Source of the DNA: Trichinella spiralis | Taxonomy: Eukaryota; Nematoda; Enoplea; Trichinellida; Trichinellidae | Length of the DNA: 64,000 nt | NCBI GenBank assembly: GCA_000181795.3 | Contig: CM012954.1 | Coordinates: 16,602,575 to 16,666,574 of the forward strand | Direction of reading: 5' to 3' | Shown: positions 36,261 through 46,360 of the stretch, piece after piece | How positions within the stretch are numbered: the first letter of the stretch is position 1 | How the letters are laid out: the number at the start of each line of letters is the position of its first letter | The notes under the pieces: generated by a model | The model's database searches: none | What the model was told of the DNA's origin: nothing | The model's input: only the letters and a program-made list of their open reading frames with translations | Translations under genes and position numbers: made by a program

Positions 36261-37112
36261 TTAATCCGCTCTCGCTTTTGCCTGGTGAGCATTTTTGCCA
36301 TTTTTGCGCATTCTGGGGGATGTTTTCTGCGTTGGCTGACGCGAACGTTCCGACATGGCCAAAATTTGTTTCGGTATCCAGTCCAAATCCACATCACCCG
36401 CATTTGTGGTGCCCATTTCCACTTCAACATGCTTTTTCACAACATGTTTGCGACTTTTGCCGCTAATAAATTGGTAAGCGAAAGCGGCCACCAAACAGCC
36501 AATGATGACGAACACCATGACCAAAAATATCATCTCCGGATTGAATGCAGATTCCTCTTCGACAATGTGGACCGTCTCGTTGAATACGGTGCTTCGAAAT
36601 TCACGACCATCGGCTAATTTGTAGTCGACCAGTACAACTAAACCGAACGGTCGACCGGCCAGAGAATCAAATGCCATCATCGAATATTCAAATGATGCTT
36701 CCGTATCCGGATACACTGCTTGGTGATAACTGCGAACACTGTAATTGTGTACATTGTAAGAGTAATCGGTTGGATATTTCAAAAATGCCTGTATGCTATC
36801 TACGAAATATTCGTCAATACCGCCGTTGAAAAAACTGATCAGCATATGCGCAGGTTTCCCGGAAGGCAGTTCTTTACTGTTCGGTGGTTCAGTGAAAAGC
36901 ATCGCTGCTTCTATATCCGGCGAAGGTGCCAAACCTTCTAACACTTCTTCGTCATCTGAATCGCCAAGCGATTTTCCACCTGCTTTCAATTTATCGCTTT
37001 CCTCTTCAACCAATGCATCATCGTCATCTTCATCTGCACTGAGTACATTTCGAACAGGTATTGAAATGAGCAAAAGACAAACTGCTGTTATAAACCATTT
37101 TCCAAATATCAT
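36261..37112 (-). CDS. SSR1: Translocon-associated protein subunit alpha (TRAP-alpha/SSR1)
   Basis: A subunit of the TRAP complex, which sits beside the Sec61 channel in the ER membrane and helps translocate secretory proteins. The single-exon protein has 283 residues, the family's usual length. It has a signal peptide (about 1-25, ending VLSA), an acidic lumenal segment (26-60, DEDDDD, DSDDEE), a lumenal beta-rich domain containing NNGG-type FNGGIDEYF and the signature YPDTEASFEYS, two possible N-glycosylation sites (N123, N178), one membrane helix (about 193-216) and a basic cytosolic tail with DVDLDWIPKQIL, well conserved in the family. The 5'-UTR appears to be only 5 bases after an acceptor-like TTGTAG (37118-37119). 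Absence of introns is notable beside multi-exon neighbours. Confidence 0.96.
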   Translation of the reverse strand: MIFGKWFITAVCLLLISIPVRNVLSADEDDDDALVEEESDKLKAGGKSLGDSDDEEVLEGLAPSPDIEAAMLFTEPPNSKELPSGKPAHMLISFFNGGIDEYFVDSIQAFLKYPTDYSYNVHNYSVRSYHQAVYPDTEASFEYSMMAFDSLAGRPFGLVVLVDYKLADGREFRSTVFNETVHIVEEESAFNPEMIFLVMVFVIIGCLVAAFAYQFISGKSRKHVVKKHVEVEMGTTNAGDVDLDWIPKQILAMSERSRQPTQKTSPRMRKNGKNAHQAKARAD

Positions 37113-37117
37113 TTTGC

Positions 37118-37128
37118 CTACAACTAAT
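37118..37128 (-). promoter_or_regulatory. Acceptor-like site 5 bases before the TRAP-alpha start
   Basis: On the minus strand GATTAGTTGTAG precedes GCAAA and the ATG. Same arrangement as in five other genes here; weaker pyrimidine tract than the rest. Confidence 0.35.
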
Positions 37129-38880
37129 CAATTGTACATAGTTCATAAAAGAAATGCATCATCACCAAATGCGACAAGGCAACAAAACTAAATCAGACTT
37201 ATTAAAATGTTTGCCAAATAAAACACGTAAAGCAGAAAATTGTCCAAAAACAACGGAATCTGTTATATTAAACGTAAGAATAATAACAACAGCACAAATG
37301 CTTAGCATATGTAATTTGAAAATCAATGAAATTGAAACTATTCAAATAAATAAAATGCATGCACTACAATTTTGTTGGTGGCTACTATAATGAAAACATG
37401 TTTCACACAATGAAAAATAATACAAATAAAGAAAATGGAAAGTTAAATATACATAATATGAACCGCTTCTGTTAAACCTCTTACATGATTCTACCTGATT
37501 ATTTCTCATACTGTGGCATTGCATGTGAACAAAAATGCCACGTCAAACACGGATGGCAAGAAACACGGCGGGGCAATTTACGGAAATACTGAGAAACAAC
37601 AATTCCAGAAAACAAATAAATGCCACAGTTTGAAAGTAAAATAATGAAAATTAAATAATAGTCACCTGGATTGTAAAATTTTGAAAAAAATTGAAAAACA
37701 AACAACTGATGTTGCTCAACGAAAACCTCACTTCGAAATTTCATTCATTTCAGTAATAGCTGAAATTCAACGTCAACCAATATAAACGTATAAACGGCAG
37801 TGATAAATTAAAGTGCCATTTGAAGTAAAAAGTGCAATAGAAAATCAACTATCAGTCTTTTGTATAAATGCAGTATACAAATGTCAACATCATTGAAAAC
37901 AGAAATACAAATTTGTAATGAAAAGATGTAGAGTTCGTAAATCTTGTTGAACTTAAATTTTTTGTACAACTAACGTTAAAAAAATGAAAATATATTTAAT
38001 TTTAAACCAAAAAAAAACTAGCACCCAAACTATTGAAAACCTTACTTTTGTTTAGGTACTATATAATATACAGAAATAAGTTATTCAAATAAGTGAAAAC
38101 TCAAAAGAATAAGAAGAAGAACGACCATGTCGGAAAAAAGAATGATGTTCATTGTTCTGATGAATAAAGCAAAGTATCAAATAACACACGAAAAGGCATA
38201 TTATCAAATGACCTTGAGCTTGCGCCAAAACTGTAAATACTCAAAGGAAATTTAAACAGAAAAATACACTCACAATAAACATTAATTGTCACTTTAGAAT
38301 GCTTAGAAAAAATATGTCACAAATGACAGAAAAAAAGACCACCACCGACAAGCATGATCATGACAATACAAAAAGATATGCCAAATGGCACATTTGCAGC
38401 AAACTTGACAACAGCATACTGTAGAGGTTTCCGATAAAAATGAGAGTATAAATGAGTTGCGCCAATTATAATTTAATAAAATTATTTTATTCTTAAATAA
38501 ATTATATTAATTAATTATACGACAAATTTTACATCAGAAATTATTTTTTTCAAAAAAAATGTTACAGTAATTTCTAGATTAGTTGAATAATTTTGATTTT
38601 TAATTTTTCAACAAATTTATTGAACAAAATAAACAGTGATCGATTTATAATAAGAATAATTTGCAACTGTCATAACAGTTACTTGATTTTAAATGTAATA
38701 CGGTGAAAACAGTTGGGAAATAACCGATAAGTACTTTTGTGATTTGCATACTTTCTATGCTCACATTTGAATAATATCTACATTGTGAGGTATAAAAATG
38801 GTTTTCTTTTCAGTAGCGGATCACTTTTTATATGCTTTGTCTTGAATTTCATTAAGTTAAAATTAAATTCAGTTGCAATT
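37129..38880. other. Intergenic, no gene supported
   Basis: AT-rich sequence between the divergent TRAP-alpha and SLIRP-like genes. Frames at 37154-37390 (+) and 37499-37744 (-) contain splice-like signals but no recognisable protein, so I do not call them. Confidence 0.5.
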
Positions 38881-38894
38881 ATAGCTTTTTTTAG
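38881..38894 (+). promoter_or_regulatory. Acceptor-like site 15 bases before the SLIRP-like start
   Basis: ATAGCTTTTTTTAG ends 15 bases before the ATG at 38910. A strong pyrimidine tract plus TAG, with no coding exon upstream. Confidence 0.5.
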
Positions 38895-38909
38895 AAAATA
38901 TTATTTAAA

Positions 38910-39414
38910 ATGCAATTTTTACATTTCGTCCGTCAATGTGCTACAGACTTGTCTCGATCATCCCAAATCTATGTTACCTCGCTTTCGTGGATAACTGGGA
39001 AAGGTATCCATTATGATTATATGAATTAGTTTTTCATGCAAATGAAATTTTTCAGCTCAACTTTACAATTATTTCAAACAGTTCGGCTTTGTAACGAATG
39101 TCTATATCCCATACGTAAGGTATTGAACAGTTGATAAACATTGATTGATGATAAAATTATTTAGAATAAAAAAACCGGACTGAGTAACAATTACGCGTTG
39201 ATTCGATTTCGATCAGAAAATGCTGTACAAAATGTTCTACAGCACGGGAAGCATGAAATCGACGGGAAAGTGGTATTTATTTTCTTTAAACGGTTTATAT
39301 TTTTTAAAAAATGTTCTGATTGATTTTTAGATAAAAGTTGAAATGTCCAAATCTGCGAATAGTCGTTTCGAACCAGAAATTGAAGATGATATTGAAGAAC
39401 TCGGAACGGGATAA
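38910..39414 (+). CDS. SLIRP: SLIRP-like single-RRM RNA-binding protein
   Basis: Four small exons, 38910-39003, 39056-39114, 39165-39272 and 39331-39414, join in phase to 114 codons; all introns are 50-58 bases with GT-AG ends. The product is a single RRM: beta-1 QIYVTSLSW (RNP2), the LYNYFKQFGFVTNVYIPY helix and strand, KKTGLSNNYALIRF (RNP1), LQHGKHEIDGKVIKVEMS, then an acidic tail (EIEDDIEELGTG). Length and the HxIDG...V motif near the end match SLIRP, a mitochondrial protein that with LRPPRC stabilises mitochondrial mRNAs; the first 18 residues (FLHFVRQCATDLSR) are basic enough for a targeting sequence. Another small RRM protein is possible. Poly(A) signal at 39454. Confidence 0.8.
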
Positions 39415-39453
39415 ATTGTTTTCAGTATTTTTGATCTTAAACTTACTGCACTG

Positions 39454-39459
39454 AATAAA
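39454..39459 (+). terminator. Poly(A) signal of the SLIRP-like gene
   Basis: AATAAA 40 bases after the stop codon, giving a very short 3'-UTR. Confidence 0.55.
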
Positions 39460-39720
39460 AGTTTTTTGAAAAGGATAAAAGTGTGAAGCAAAATGCGCAG
39501 AAAAAAAAAGTGAATTTGAAATTTCCTCTACAGTTCTTTACAATGACTTGAAATGAGTAGATTTAAATGAAAAAAGTACACCAAGAGTTAGCAAAACATT
39601 TGTAAAATTAATTTAAATTTTCCTTCTTGCTTATGCAAATAAAACTAAATTTAAAATATGCGAAAATGCATCTGTTGACAAGTGTTTATAATGGAATTTT
39701 TGCCGAAGTTCTACTCCTGC

Positions 39721-40120
39721 TTATTTATTGCTAAGTTTCTTAAAATTCTTTACCGGATAATGCCGAAAGTCTGGTCGTCGTTTGCGTAAAGTATCAGCTT
39801 GTTTGGCTTCAGTCGACCGGCTAGAAGCGACCACTGGAAGACAATCGCCAGAGAAAGCTTCACACCGCATTGTTGAACGCGGCAACGTAGTTTCCCAGTA
39901 GCTCATACAGAATAATTTCATTGCAAAGTTTTTGAAAATAACAAAAAACATACAATGAACAATGTGTATGGATATTGGTCAGGCGCAACGGTGGTCAATT
40001 CTCCAGATTCAAATCGTGTGAAAAAAGTAGTCGCTACAAAAAACAGTAAGAATTAATTTCATTAATTTAATGTTATTACTTTAATAAATTACCGCTTATT
40101 TCCACAGTCATCTTTATCAT
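39721..40120 (-). CDS. Unrecognised small three-exon gene, about 93 residues
   Basis: I propose exons 40093-40120, 39961-40033 and 39721-39901. Phases agree and introns are 59 bases each, like neighbouring genes. The product starts MIKMTVEIS, then ATTFFTRFESGELTTVAPDQ, then YWETTLPRSTMRCEAFSG, and ends in a basic tail (LRKRRPDFRHYPVKNFKKL). Exon 3 is clearly richer in GC than its surroundings. Acceptor TTTTTTGTAG before exon 2 is strong; the donor of exon 2 (GTTCAT) and acceptor of exon 3 (TATGAG) are weak. AATAAA overlaps the last codons. I do not recognise the family. An overlapping plus-strand two-exon frame exists but is shorter. Transcription of this strand is inferred. Confidence 0.5.
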
Positions 40121-40593
40121 TTACTCAGAACGCTTTACTACTGATCAATATTCAAAATAAAGCAACCCAATTATTTACATATTATTAAAGTATGCATACA
40201 AGATTTGCATAATAACTCGTCTGCGAAAGTAATCTGCCGACCATTGAAGACATATTTGAATAAATAAATTAAATTGCTAAAATATAAATACATTATCGTT
40301 AATTTATTGTAAGAAATGACTGAATTGAAAAAATTTACTTACAAGTGAACCTGATTTTCACTTTTGTCATCAGTAATACTTGATTATTAAAAAGTATATT
40401 TTAAATAATATTTTTTTTCTTAAATTCTTAAATTTTTCAATCAATTGTTATTTTTGAAAAAAATTTTAAGCTATCACAAATGTGCACGTTGTGTTGTGTT
40501 AGTTGTGTGTGTGTAAATGAATTGTGAATGTAAAATTGTGTTGATGTTGTTGTAAAAAATGCATATTTGTTTTCGATAACATCTGCGGTGAAG
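40121..40593. other. Upstream region of the Pax gene; start exon not found
   Basis: AT-rich. The paired-domain frame remains open back to 40545 without an in-frame ATG, and the first in-frame stop upstream is at 40542-40544. Therefore the start codon must lie in an upstream exon in or beyond this region. I could not identify it. Confidence 0.5.
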
Positions 40594-41261
40594 TGAATCA
40601 ACTGGGTGGAGTGTTTGTCAACGGTAGACCGTTACCGTTGACGTTGCGCATGCGCATTGTGGAACTGGCCCAGATGGGCATACGCCCCTGTGATATTAGC
40701 CGCGAGTTGAGAGTTTCGCACGGATGCGTGAGCAAAATTTTGAACCGCTTCCAAGAGACCGGTTCCGTGTTGCCTGGGGCGATCGGTGGAAGCAAGCCGC
40801 GTGTGACCACACCCCGGGTGGTTGATCACATCCGTCTGCTGAAGTTGCAAGATCCGGCCATGTTCGCTTGGGAAATCCGCGACCGTCTCGTCGCCGACGG
40901 TGTTTGCGACAAAACGTCCGCACCGTCGGTCAGTTCGATCAGTCGGATATTGAGGCGCAAGCTTGAACCTCAGGTTGGTTCCAACAGAATGGTCGCGTCG
41001 GCCAATACGGCGCCATTGTTCCATCCTTACTTTCCGTACGCGTTGCCGGTGAACCATCAGCCCAGTGGACACCAGTGGACTGGCGGATGTGAGCTGTTTG
41101 CAGCCGCCGAGACCGGCGCCGTATTGCCACACCCGTATGCAAGTTTGACGATCCACTCGACCAAAACAGCCCATTCAACCACGCCCGTGTTCGGAATGCT
41201 CAGCTTCCAGTCGCCCACGACCCACACGAAATCACAAGCCGAAGCTACAATTCACAGCTGA
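40594..41261 (+). CDS. Pax1/9-type paired-domain transcription factor (first exon missing)
   Basis: A nuclear DNA-binding regulator. The frame reads [91 protein letters not shown] and [13 protein letters not shown]: a complete two-subdomain paired domain in about 125 residues. There is no homeodomain, and the sequence is closest to the Pax1/9 (Pox meso) group. A later HSTTPVFG (about residues 194-201) resembles a degenerate octapeptide, the Groucho-binding motif of that group. No ATG precedes NQLGG in frame; the AG at 40592-40593 can serve as acceptor, leaving a first exon that encodes the Met and a few residues, as in vertebrate PAX9. The 222-residue length is short for the family. Codon use is GC-rich. 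Confidence 0.9.
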
Positions 41262-41991
41262 ACACAAAGATTGTTTGCTGATCTTATCCTTATTAGTTCA
41301 TATTCATTGGTTCGAATTGGATCAATTTGATTGGACAAATATTATGTAAACATTTTACACTATTTCTCATTTTCCAATTGAACAAATGAAGCATGTTTTC
41401 ACGCTTGTATCATCAAACAGAATAAGAATAGAAATAATGCTTTGAAACGAACCAGTTCTGAATCTTCAATCCGACGAAGAATGTTGAAAATTGTCCATCC
41501 ACCGGCTTGGTTACATTTTAGCCTTGTACAATTTCCAACACTGACCACCAACAATCCATCCAGGCGAGTAAACATTTGTAAAACGGATAATGCAAACAAC
41601 AAGAAAACTGCCCATCGTCAGCTGCATACTGTACAGAGTTGTTGCTGTTGCTCATTGCAAAATTAACTTCAACCAGTACTACTTCACTCACACATGACTT
41701 CCAACTTAGAGAAATTAATATTCATGCATGAAAAGAACACTTTTATGAAGTACAAATAATGATCGTATTTTTTACTGCTCTGCCTCGAAAATACGACAAA
41801 AACAAACAAGTAAATTGAAAATTTGCAAACGCATAAAAATGATAATAAAAATAATACCGCATAGAATACCTTAAACAGACAATCAGATAATAAAATTGCG
41901 TTTTAAAATCAATCAAACGATGGTTGGTTGATTTAGATATTACAAAAAATTTCATCCACGAAGCCACAAAAGCGTTCATAATCATCAGGCA
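41262..41991. other. Pax 3' region, no separate gene supported
   Basis: Probably Pax 3'-UTR followed by spacer. The part 41440-41660 is GC-richer than usual and open on both strands (74 codons plus, 67 codons minus), but neither product is recognisable. Confidence 0.5.
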
Positions 41992-44154
41992 TCAGGCGGA
42001 CATTTCTTTCAGCGATGCAATCGCTGATTTTAAAACATGCACTTGGGTCTGAAATTAAAAACCAAATAATTCCATGCTCGTAAAAAAATGTTCATTATAT
42101 ACAACTTTTCAAAATATTCAAAAATTGAAAGTATACTATTTCATCTAAATGTTATTTTTTTAATGCACACAACAGAATATAAATTATAAGATATAAAAAA
42201 AAGTATGAAATCTATCAACAAATACCGATCAGCTTACCTTTGCATGCTTGTGCTGCAATTCAGCCAATTCAACAAGACTTTTCTTGAAAGCTGCCACTCT
42301 GCGTACTTTATACTCTTCCAATTCTTAAACAAAGAACAATAAATTAATAATAATAAGTAAACAACATCAACAAAATAGATCACCTTGCTTAGCTTTTTCC
42401 GATATCGCTTCATATTCTTTACTAGCATTCTGTTTATCCAATTCTGCCTAAAAAACAGAATTTATTAATTAGAAATTGATAAAAATTTAAATTTCAGCAA
42501 TAAATAAATAAATAAATAAATAAAAATTGCCTTCGGAATATCTCGATTCTTCATCCTTGCACGATCCAAATTTCTGCTAGCAGTTTCCAGGGTAGCCAAA
42601 CATCGCAGTCGGCGATAAAGCAAATCTTTCGCCGCTTGGGTGTCGCGCATGAAATAACGAAGTGTATCTGAAACAAAATTCATCACAACCACAAGCAATT
42701 AAAACAGTAATTATTAATTATTTGAAAAAATTTAATATAAAAATTGAAAATGAACCTGACAACTTTAAGTCAAAATCTGAAGATACACGCGCTTCAAGCT
42801 TCCGGCACTTTTCATACGTTTCAGCAACTTTTAAAACGGTCCTGATTTAAAATTTTCAAAAACAGTATAAACACAATGAACAAATTGTAAAAGCAGCTTT
42901 CGCTAATACTTTGATAATTCAGGACTCTTCTCTATTCCACCAAGGGTTTCCAATGAGCTGCAAATTTTCATCATTACATCTGACATGTCTACAAAAAAAA
43001 TTTACTTTATAATAGTGGAATATTACAATAATTATACTTTTCAAATGCTTTGTCATTTTGTCAGATCGCGAAGTTGCCTCGCGTACATGACCGTAATATT
43101 CTACAAGATAATTTTTTTCATGTTCAAAAAACGGCTCTGAATCCTAAATACAAGTTTTCTCAGAGTACATAATTATTCCAAATTCTTACTTTTTGATTTG
43201 ACAATAGCACTTCATCTGCTGAAGTAGAAAACCGCTTCCAGATGCTTTCTAACTTTTCTTTCTTATTCTTTCCTCGGATATTCAACTAAAAATGCAAAAC
43301 ATTTACATATTTAAAAGTCGACATTCAATAATGTTGTCAATAATCACCCCATTTGCATCTTGATACTCCAAAAAAATCTGAAAATTCGAATCATCTTTTA
43401 AAACAGGATGAGTAGCAAGACGATTCAAAAATAATCCATGCATAGCCACAGTTTTTTTGAATGTGGCCAAATATTCCCTATTAATTCAATAATAATTATT
43501 TTTTTCGAAGAATGTTCTTCATCTTACGCTTCCAATTCAGCTTTCATTTTTGCAAATTCTTCCCGAGTCATCGTTGGTTCCCCTTCACTCAATTTTTGCA
43601 ATTTCTCTCGAGATGTATCAAAATCAGGGCGAGGAGGAGGAGGAGGTATCTGCAATAATATTCATGAATTCACCTTCTGAAACAAACTCCAACTCACAAT
43701 GTAACCGGCATACAACGGATTTTCCTCAATAGCATCGTAAAGCCACAAAAATTCATCGTGCTCACGAACGACAGAAGTTTCTTTTTGAGTGAACGCCGGA
43801 AAATTAGTCTGAAGGCGTTACTTAATTACAGTTTTCAAGTTTTCGTTAAAATGCCAACTCAACAAAAAAAATTAAAAAAAAACTTACTTTCATATGCACT
43901 GTGAATTTGATTTTATCCTTTTCACTTAAAGCATCCGAAATATCTACCGTTAAAAATGGTTCTTCCGACTCCACAACATCTGCTGGCTAAAAATGCACTA
44001 CTAATTGCCTCGTACAGCCAATAATAATAAAATAAACAATAATAACATTTTCACGATCGATTTCAATTTCATCACTTTTGGAAATTGCAAGTTTTCCAAT
44101 TCTTTCAGCTTCAACATCTGCAACCTCTTCAATCCTTTCCTCACTTTCTTCCAT
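41992..44154 (-). CDS. SNX6: Sorting nexin 5/6 homologue (PX-BAR)
   Basis: Retromer-linked sorting nexin: the PX domain binds membranes or cargo and the BAR domain bends endosomal tubules. Thirteen exons join in phase: 44047-44154, 43888-43986, 43698-43808, 43528-43649, 43348-43477, 43190-43285, 43038-43143, 42910-42988, 42756-42841, 42531-42667, 42384-42447, 42238-42323, 41992-42048. The product has 426 residues against about 405 in human SNX5/SNX6. PX landmarks: [65 protein letters not shown] landmarks: [49 protein letters not shown]. The SNX5/6-type PX insert ([15 protein letters not shown]) excludes SNX1/2. Intron 10 (42448-42530) uses a GC donor. A strong acceptor lies 9 bases before the ATG. 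Confidence 0.95.
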
Positions 44155-44163
44155 AATGTTCAC

Positions 44164-44178
44164 CTGAAAACAGCTATG
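44164..44178 (-). promoter_or_regulatory. Acceptor-like site 9 bases before the SNX5/6 start
   Basis: On the minus strand ATAGCTGTTTTCAG precedes GTGAACATT and the ATG. A strong consensus acceptor with no coding exon visible upstream. Confidence 0.55.
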
Positions 44179-44965
44179 CATCGTCAAGCAATGACATTTC
44201 AACAGTATCAAATGCTTATTGCGTATTGAGAAAAATTTCATAAAACTATCCAAATAATATCAACAAGAGTGCAATATTCAGCGTCAAAAAACTTGAAGCG
44301 TTAAAGATCGTCAGTGGTAGCCATATACTATACATTTTCGTTATAAAGTTGACAATTTCAAAAGTTAATTGAGAAAGTTTCATTAACAAAATCACTTTTG
44401 AATTGACTGTACAAAACAAATCGATTAAAATAAGAAAAAGTTATTCAGAAACGTTACTTTGAAAACTGGCTGAAAGAACAATAGTCAACTTAAAGTCGTA
44501 GCTGTTTCTGATTTATCCACACAAATTATAGGTTATTGCACATAAATTACAGTAAAATATGCAAAAGGTTTATTGGAAAAAATACCTCAATAAATTCAGT
44601 TTGAGAGGTGCACTTTTAATATTATGATGATTTGAAAATGGTATAATTTGCGTTATATTGATATAAAACAAATAAAAAATTAATTCTCGCTACAATATAT
44701 GTTTACTGTACTTTTACAATTATCAAGTACATGCACTTCAATGTACATAAGGTTTTTGTGAGTGCATGAGTTGTTCTACATGTAAAACTGTTTATTCACT
44801 GCATTTGCTTTCGTTTATTAGTATGCATTATTGCAGAAAATAAAATAAAATAAAATCGATACATGCATTTAAATTTTATTAAAAACAAATTCAACAAATT
44901 ATTTTCTTTTTACTGTTTATCTTTTAAAAACATGATAATGAAAGGTATCGCATTTGTAAAGCATA
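44179..44965. other. Intergenic, no gene supported
   Basis: AT-rich spacer between SNX5/6 and the S10 gene, which lies upstream in the same orientation. It probably includes the S10 3'-UTR and the SNX promoter. Confidence 0.6.
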
Positions 44966-45670
44966 TTATTTCCTCAGTTCCGCTTCTACGGTTTCCAGCA
45001 ATTTTTGCTGCTCTTTCAGTTCCAAGTCTGGTATGTATCGATATTCTTCATCTGCTGCCGTATGCTGTTTTATATTCAAGGTTACACCTTCGGGCAAATC
45101 CGTCTTGATTATGTCAATTAACAGCGAACCAGTTGACGAGAAGAAATCTTCTATCTGAACATTTCGCTCATACTTAGGCAATTCAAACTGATCACTAATA
45201 GCAGTAGAACCAATTTTATAAACAGTACATTGAAATTTTCTGACTGGCGAAGCCCACCTAAAATCACACAGCACGTTCTTTGATTAGAGCAATTCAAATC
45301 AAACAAATTACCTACGTATTTGCTATTTTGAAGCCCATTAAACGTGCTAATTTATGCATATAGCTTTGAAAATGTTCAAGTACCACAAAATCATATCCAC
45401 TAATGACAACATTGACAACACCGTGAGATGGAAGTTGGAAAGGTTTTTCCTAAATGAAAATATAATTTCAATTTCTAAAATGAACACCTAGTCACTTACA
45501 AAGATCGGTTCATACAAAGCTTGGCTTTGCAAGTTTCTATTTTCTTCGTCATCAAATGACTGTGTAGCTTGCGAAACTTTTCGTATTAAAAACGAGTTAA
45601 GAAAACTTAATTTTGCATTTCTATCAATTGAAATGCATTTTAAACACTTCCTGAAAGCTTGACAAGACAT
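44966..45670 (-). CDS. MRPS10: Mitochondrial small-subunit ribosomal protein S10 (uS10m)
   Basis: Component of the mitochondrial small ribosomal subunit. Three exons, 45500-45670, 45316-45449 and 44966-45257, join in phase to 198 residues, matching the human length of 201. The S10-fold core can be followed: VVNVVISGYDFVVLEHFQSY, MHKLARLMGFKIANTW, SPVRKFQCTVYKIGS, then QFELPKYERNVQIEDF and the diagnostic IIKTDLPEGVTLNI near the end. I chose the second in-frame Met (45670) because MSCQAFRKCLKC and the following basic, hydrophobic stretch look like a mitochondrial targeting sequence; an upstream Met at 45706 is possible. The coiled, charged C-terminal tail (LELKEQQKLLETVEAELRK) is lineage-variable. 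Confidence 0.88.
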
Positions 45671-46322
45671 ATTTTGATTCCAATGTATATTGAAAATCAA
45701 GAACAATTAAATAATTTTATTCATTGTATGATGTATAGTAGAGATTAATAAATTTATCTATTTATTTACATTATATATTTTTTGTCAATGCAGAATATAT
45801 TTTTGCAGAAATAAAAGTGAATTAACGGTTTATAAAATTTATACTTGATTTCTTTTTATTTAAATCTATGGTACGCTAAAAATGACGAACTGATAGCTTA
45901 TCGTACATTTTTTATACTCATTCTTAAAAATTTCTATTTTCTGTAAGTGAAGAGATTTAAAAAATAATATTAAATATTATTTTAATATATATTTTGTTTT
46001 TATTTACTGATTAATTTTTTTGTCTGTTGAATGTTTTGCTTTCAGGTTTGTATGTAGGTTGTAGGTTTATGTAGGAAAAGTTTATATTGGTCCAATGTTT
46101 GTTCCTGTTTGTTTATTCATTGCCATTGCTTGCTAATGTTGTTGCGTTCTGCATCTTCATTCAGTTTTATATTTGCATAGTACTTGAAATGTTTTTAATT
46201 TGTTTGTTTACTATGTTTCAACGATGAAGTATTTGAAATTTTTACGAAGCTTGACAGCAGAATGTTGATTTGATTACTGTTGAATAAACACAAAATGTAT
46301 TACTTTAAATATTCATATTTAA
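45671..46322. other. Divergent intergenic region, no gene supported
   Basis: Between the divergently transcribed S10 and serine palmitoyltransferase genes; AT-rich. Probably holds both promoters. Confidence 0.6.
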
Positions 46323-46336
46323 TTCTGGTTTTGCAG
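46323..46336 (+). promoter_or_regulatory. Acceptor-like site 24 bases before the SPTLC2 start
   Basis: TTCTGGTTTTGCAG is followed by 24 bases of leader and the ATG at 46361. Strong acceptor consensus. Confidence 0.5.
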
Positions 46337-46360
46337 TTGACACTAGATTATAGCAGAAAA

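Noticed and set aside
37154-37390. Plus-strand frame starting MHHHQMRQGNKTK with a GTAAGA donor-like site
   Set aside because: No partner exon found and it overlaps the TRAP-alpha promoter region; could be chance.
37499-37744. 81-codon minus-strand frame with internal acceptor-like site and hydrophobic segment
   Set aside because: No recognisable family, AT-driven composition and no supporting neighbouring exons.
39955-40160. Plus-strand two-exon frame (MNNVYGYWSGATVVN..., 47 codons) with good splice sites and AATAAA overlapping its stop
   Set aside because: It lies opposite the longer three-exon minus-strand model, which explains more of the GC-rich sequence; only one is likely to be real and I favoured the minus strand.
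41399-41666. Open frames on both strands after Pax
   Set aside because: Mutually overlapping, unrecognised, and best explained as GC-richer 3'-UTR.
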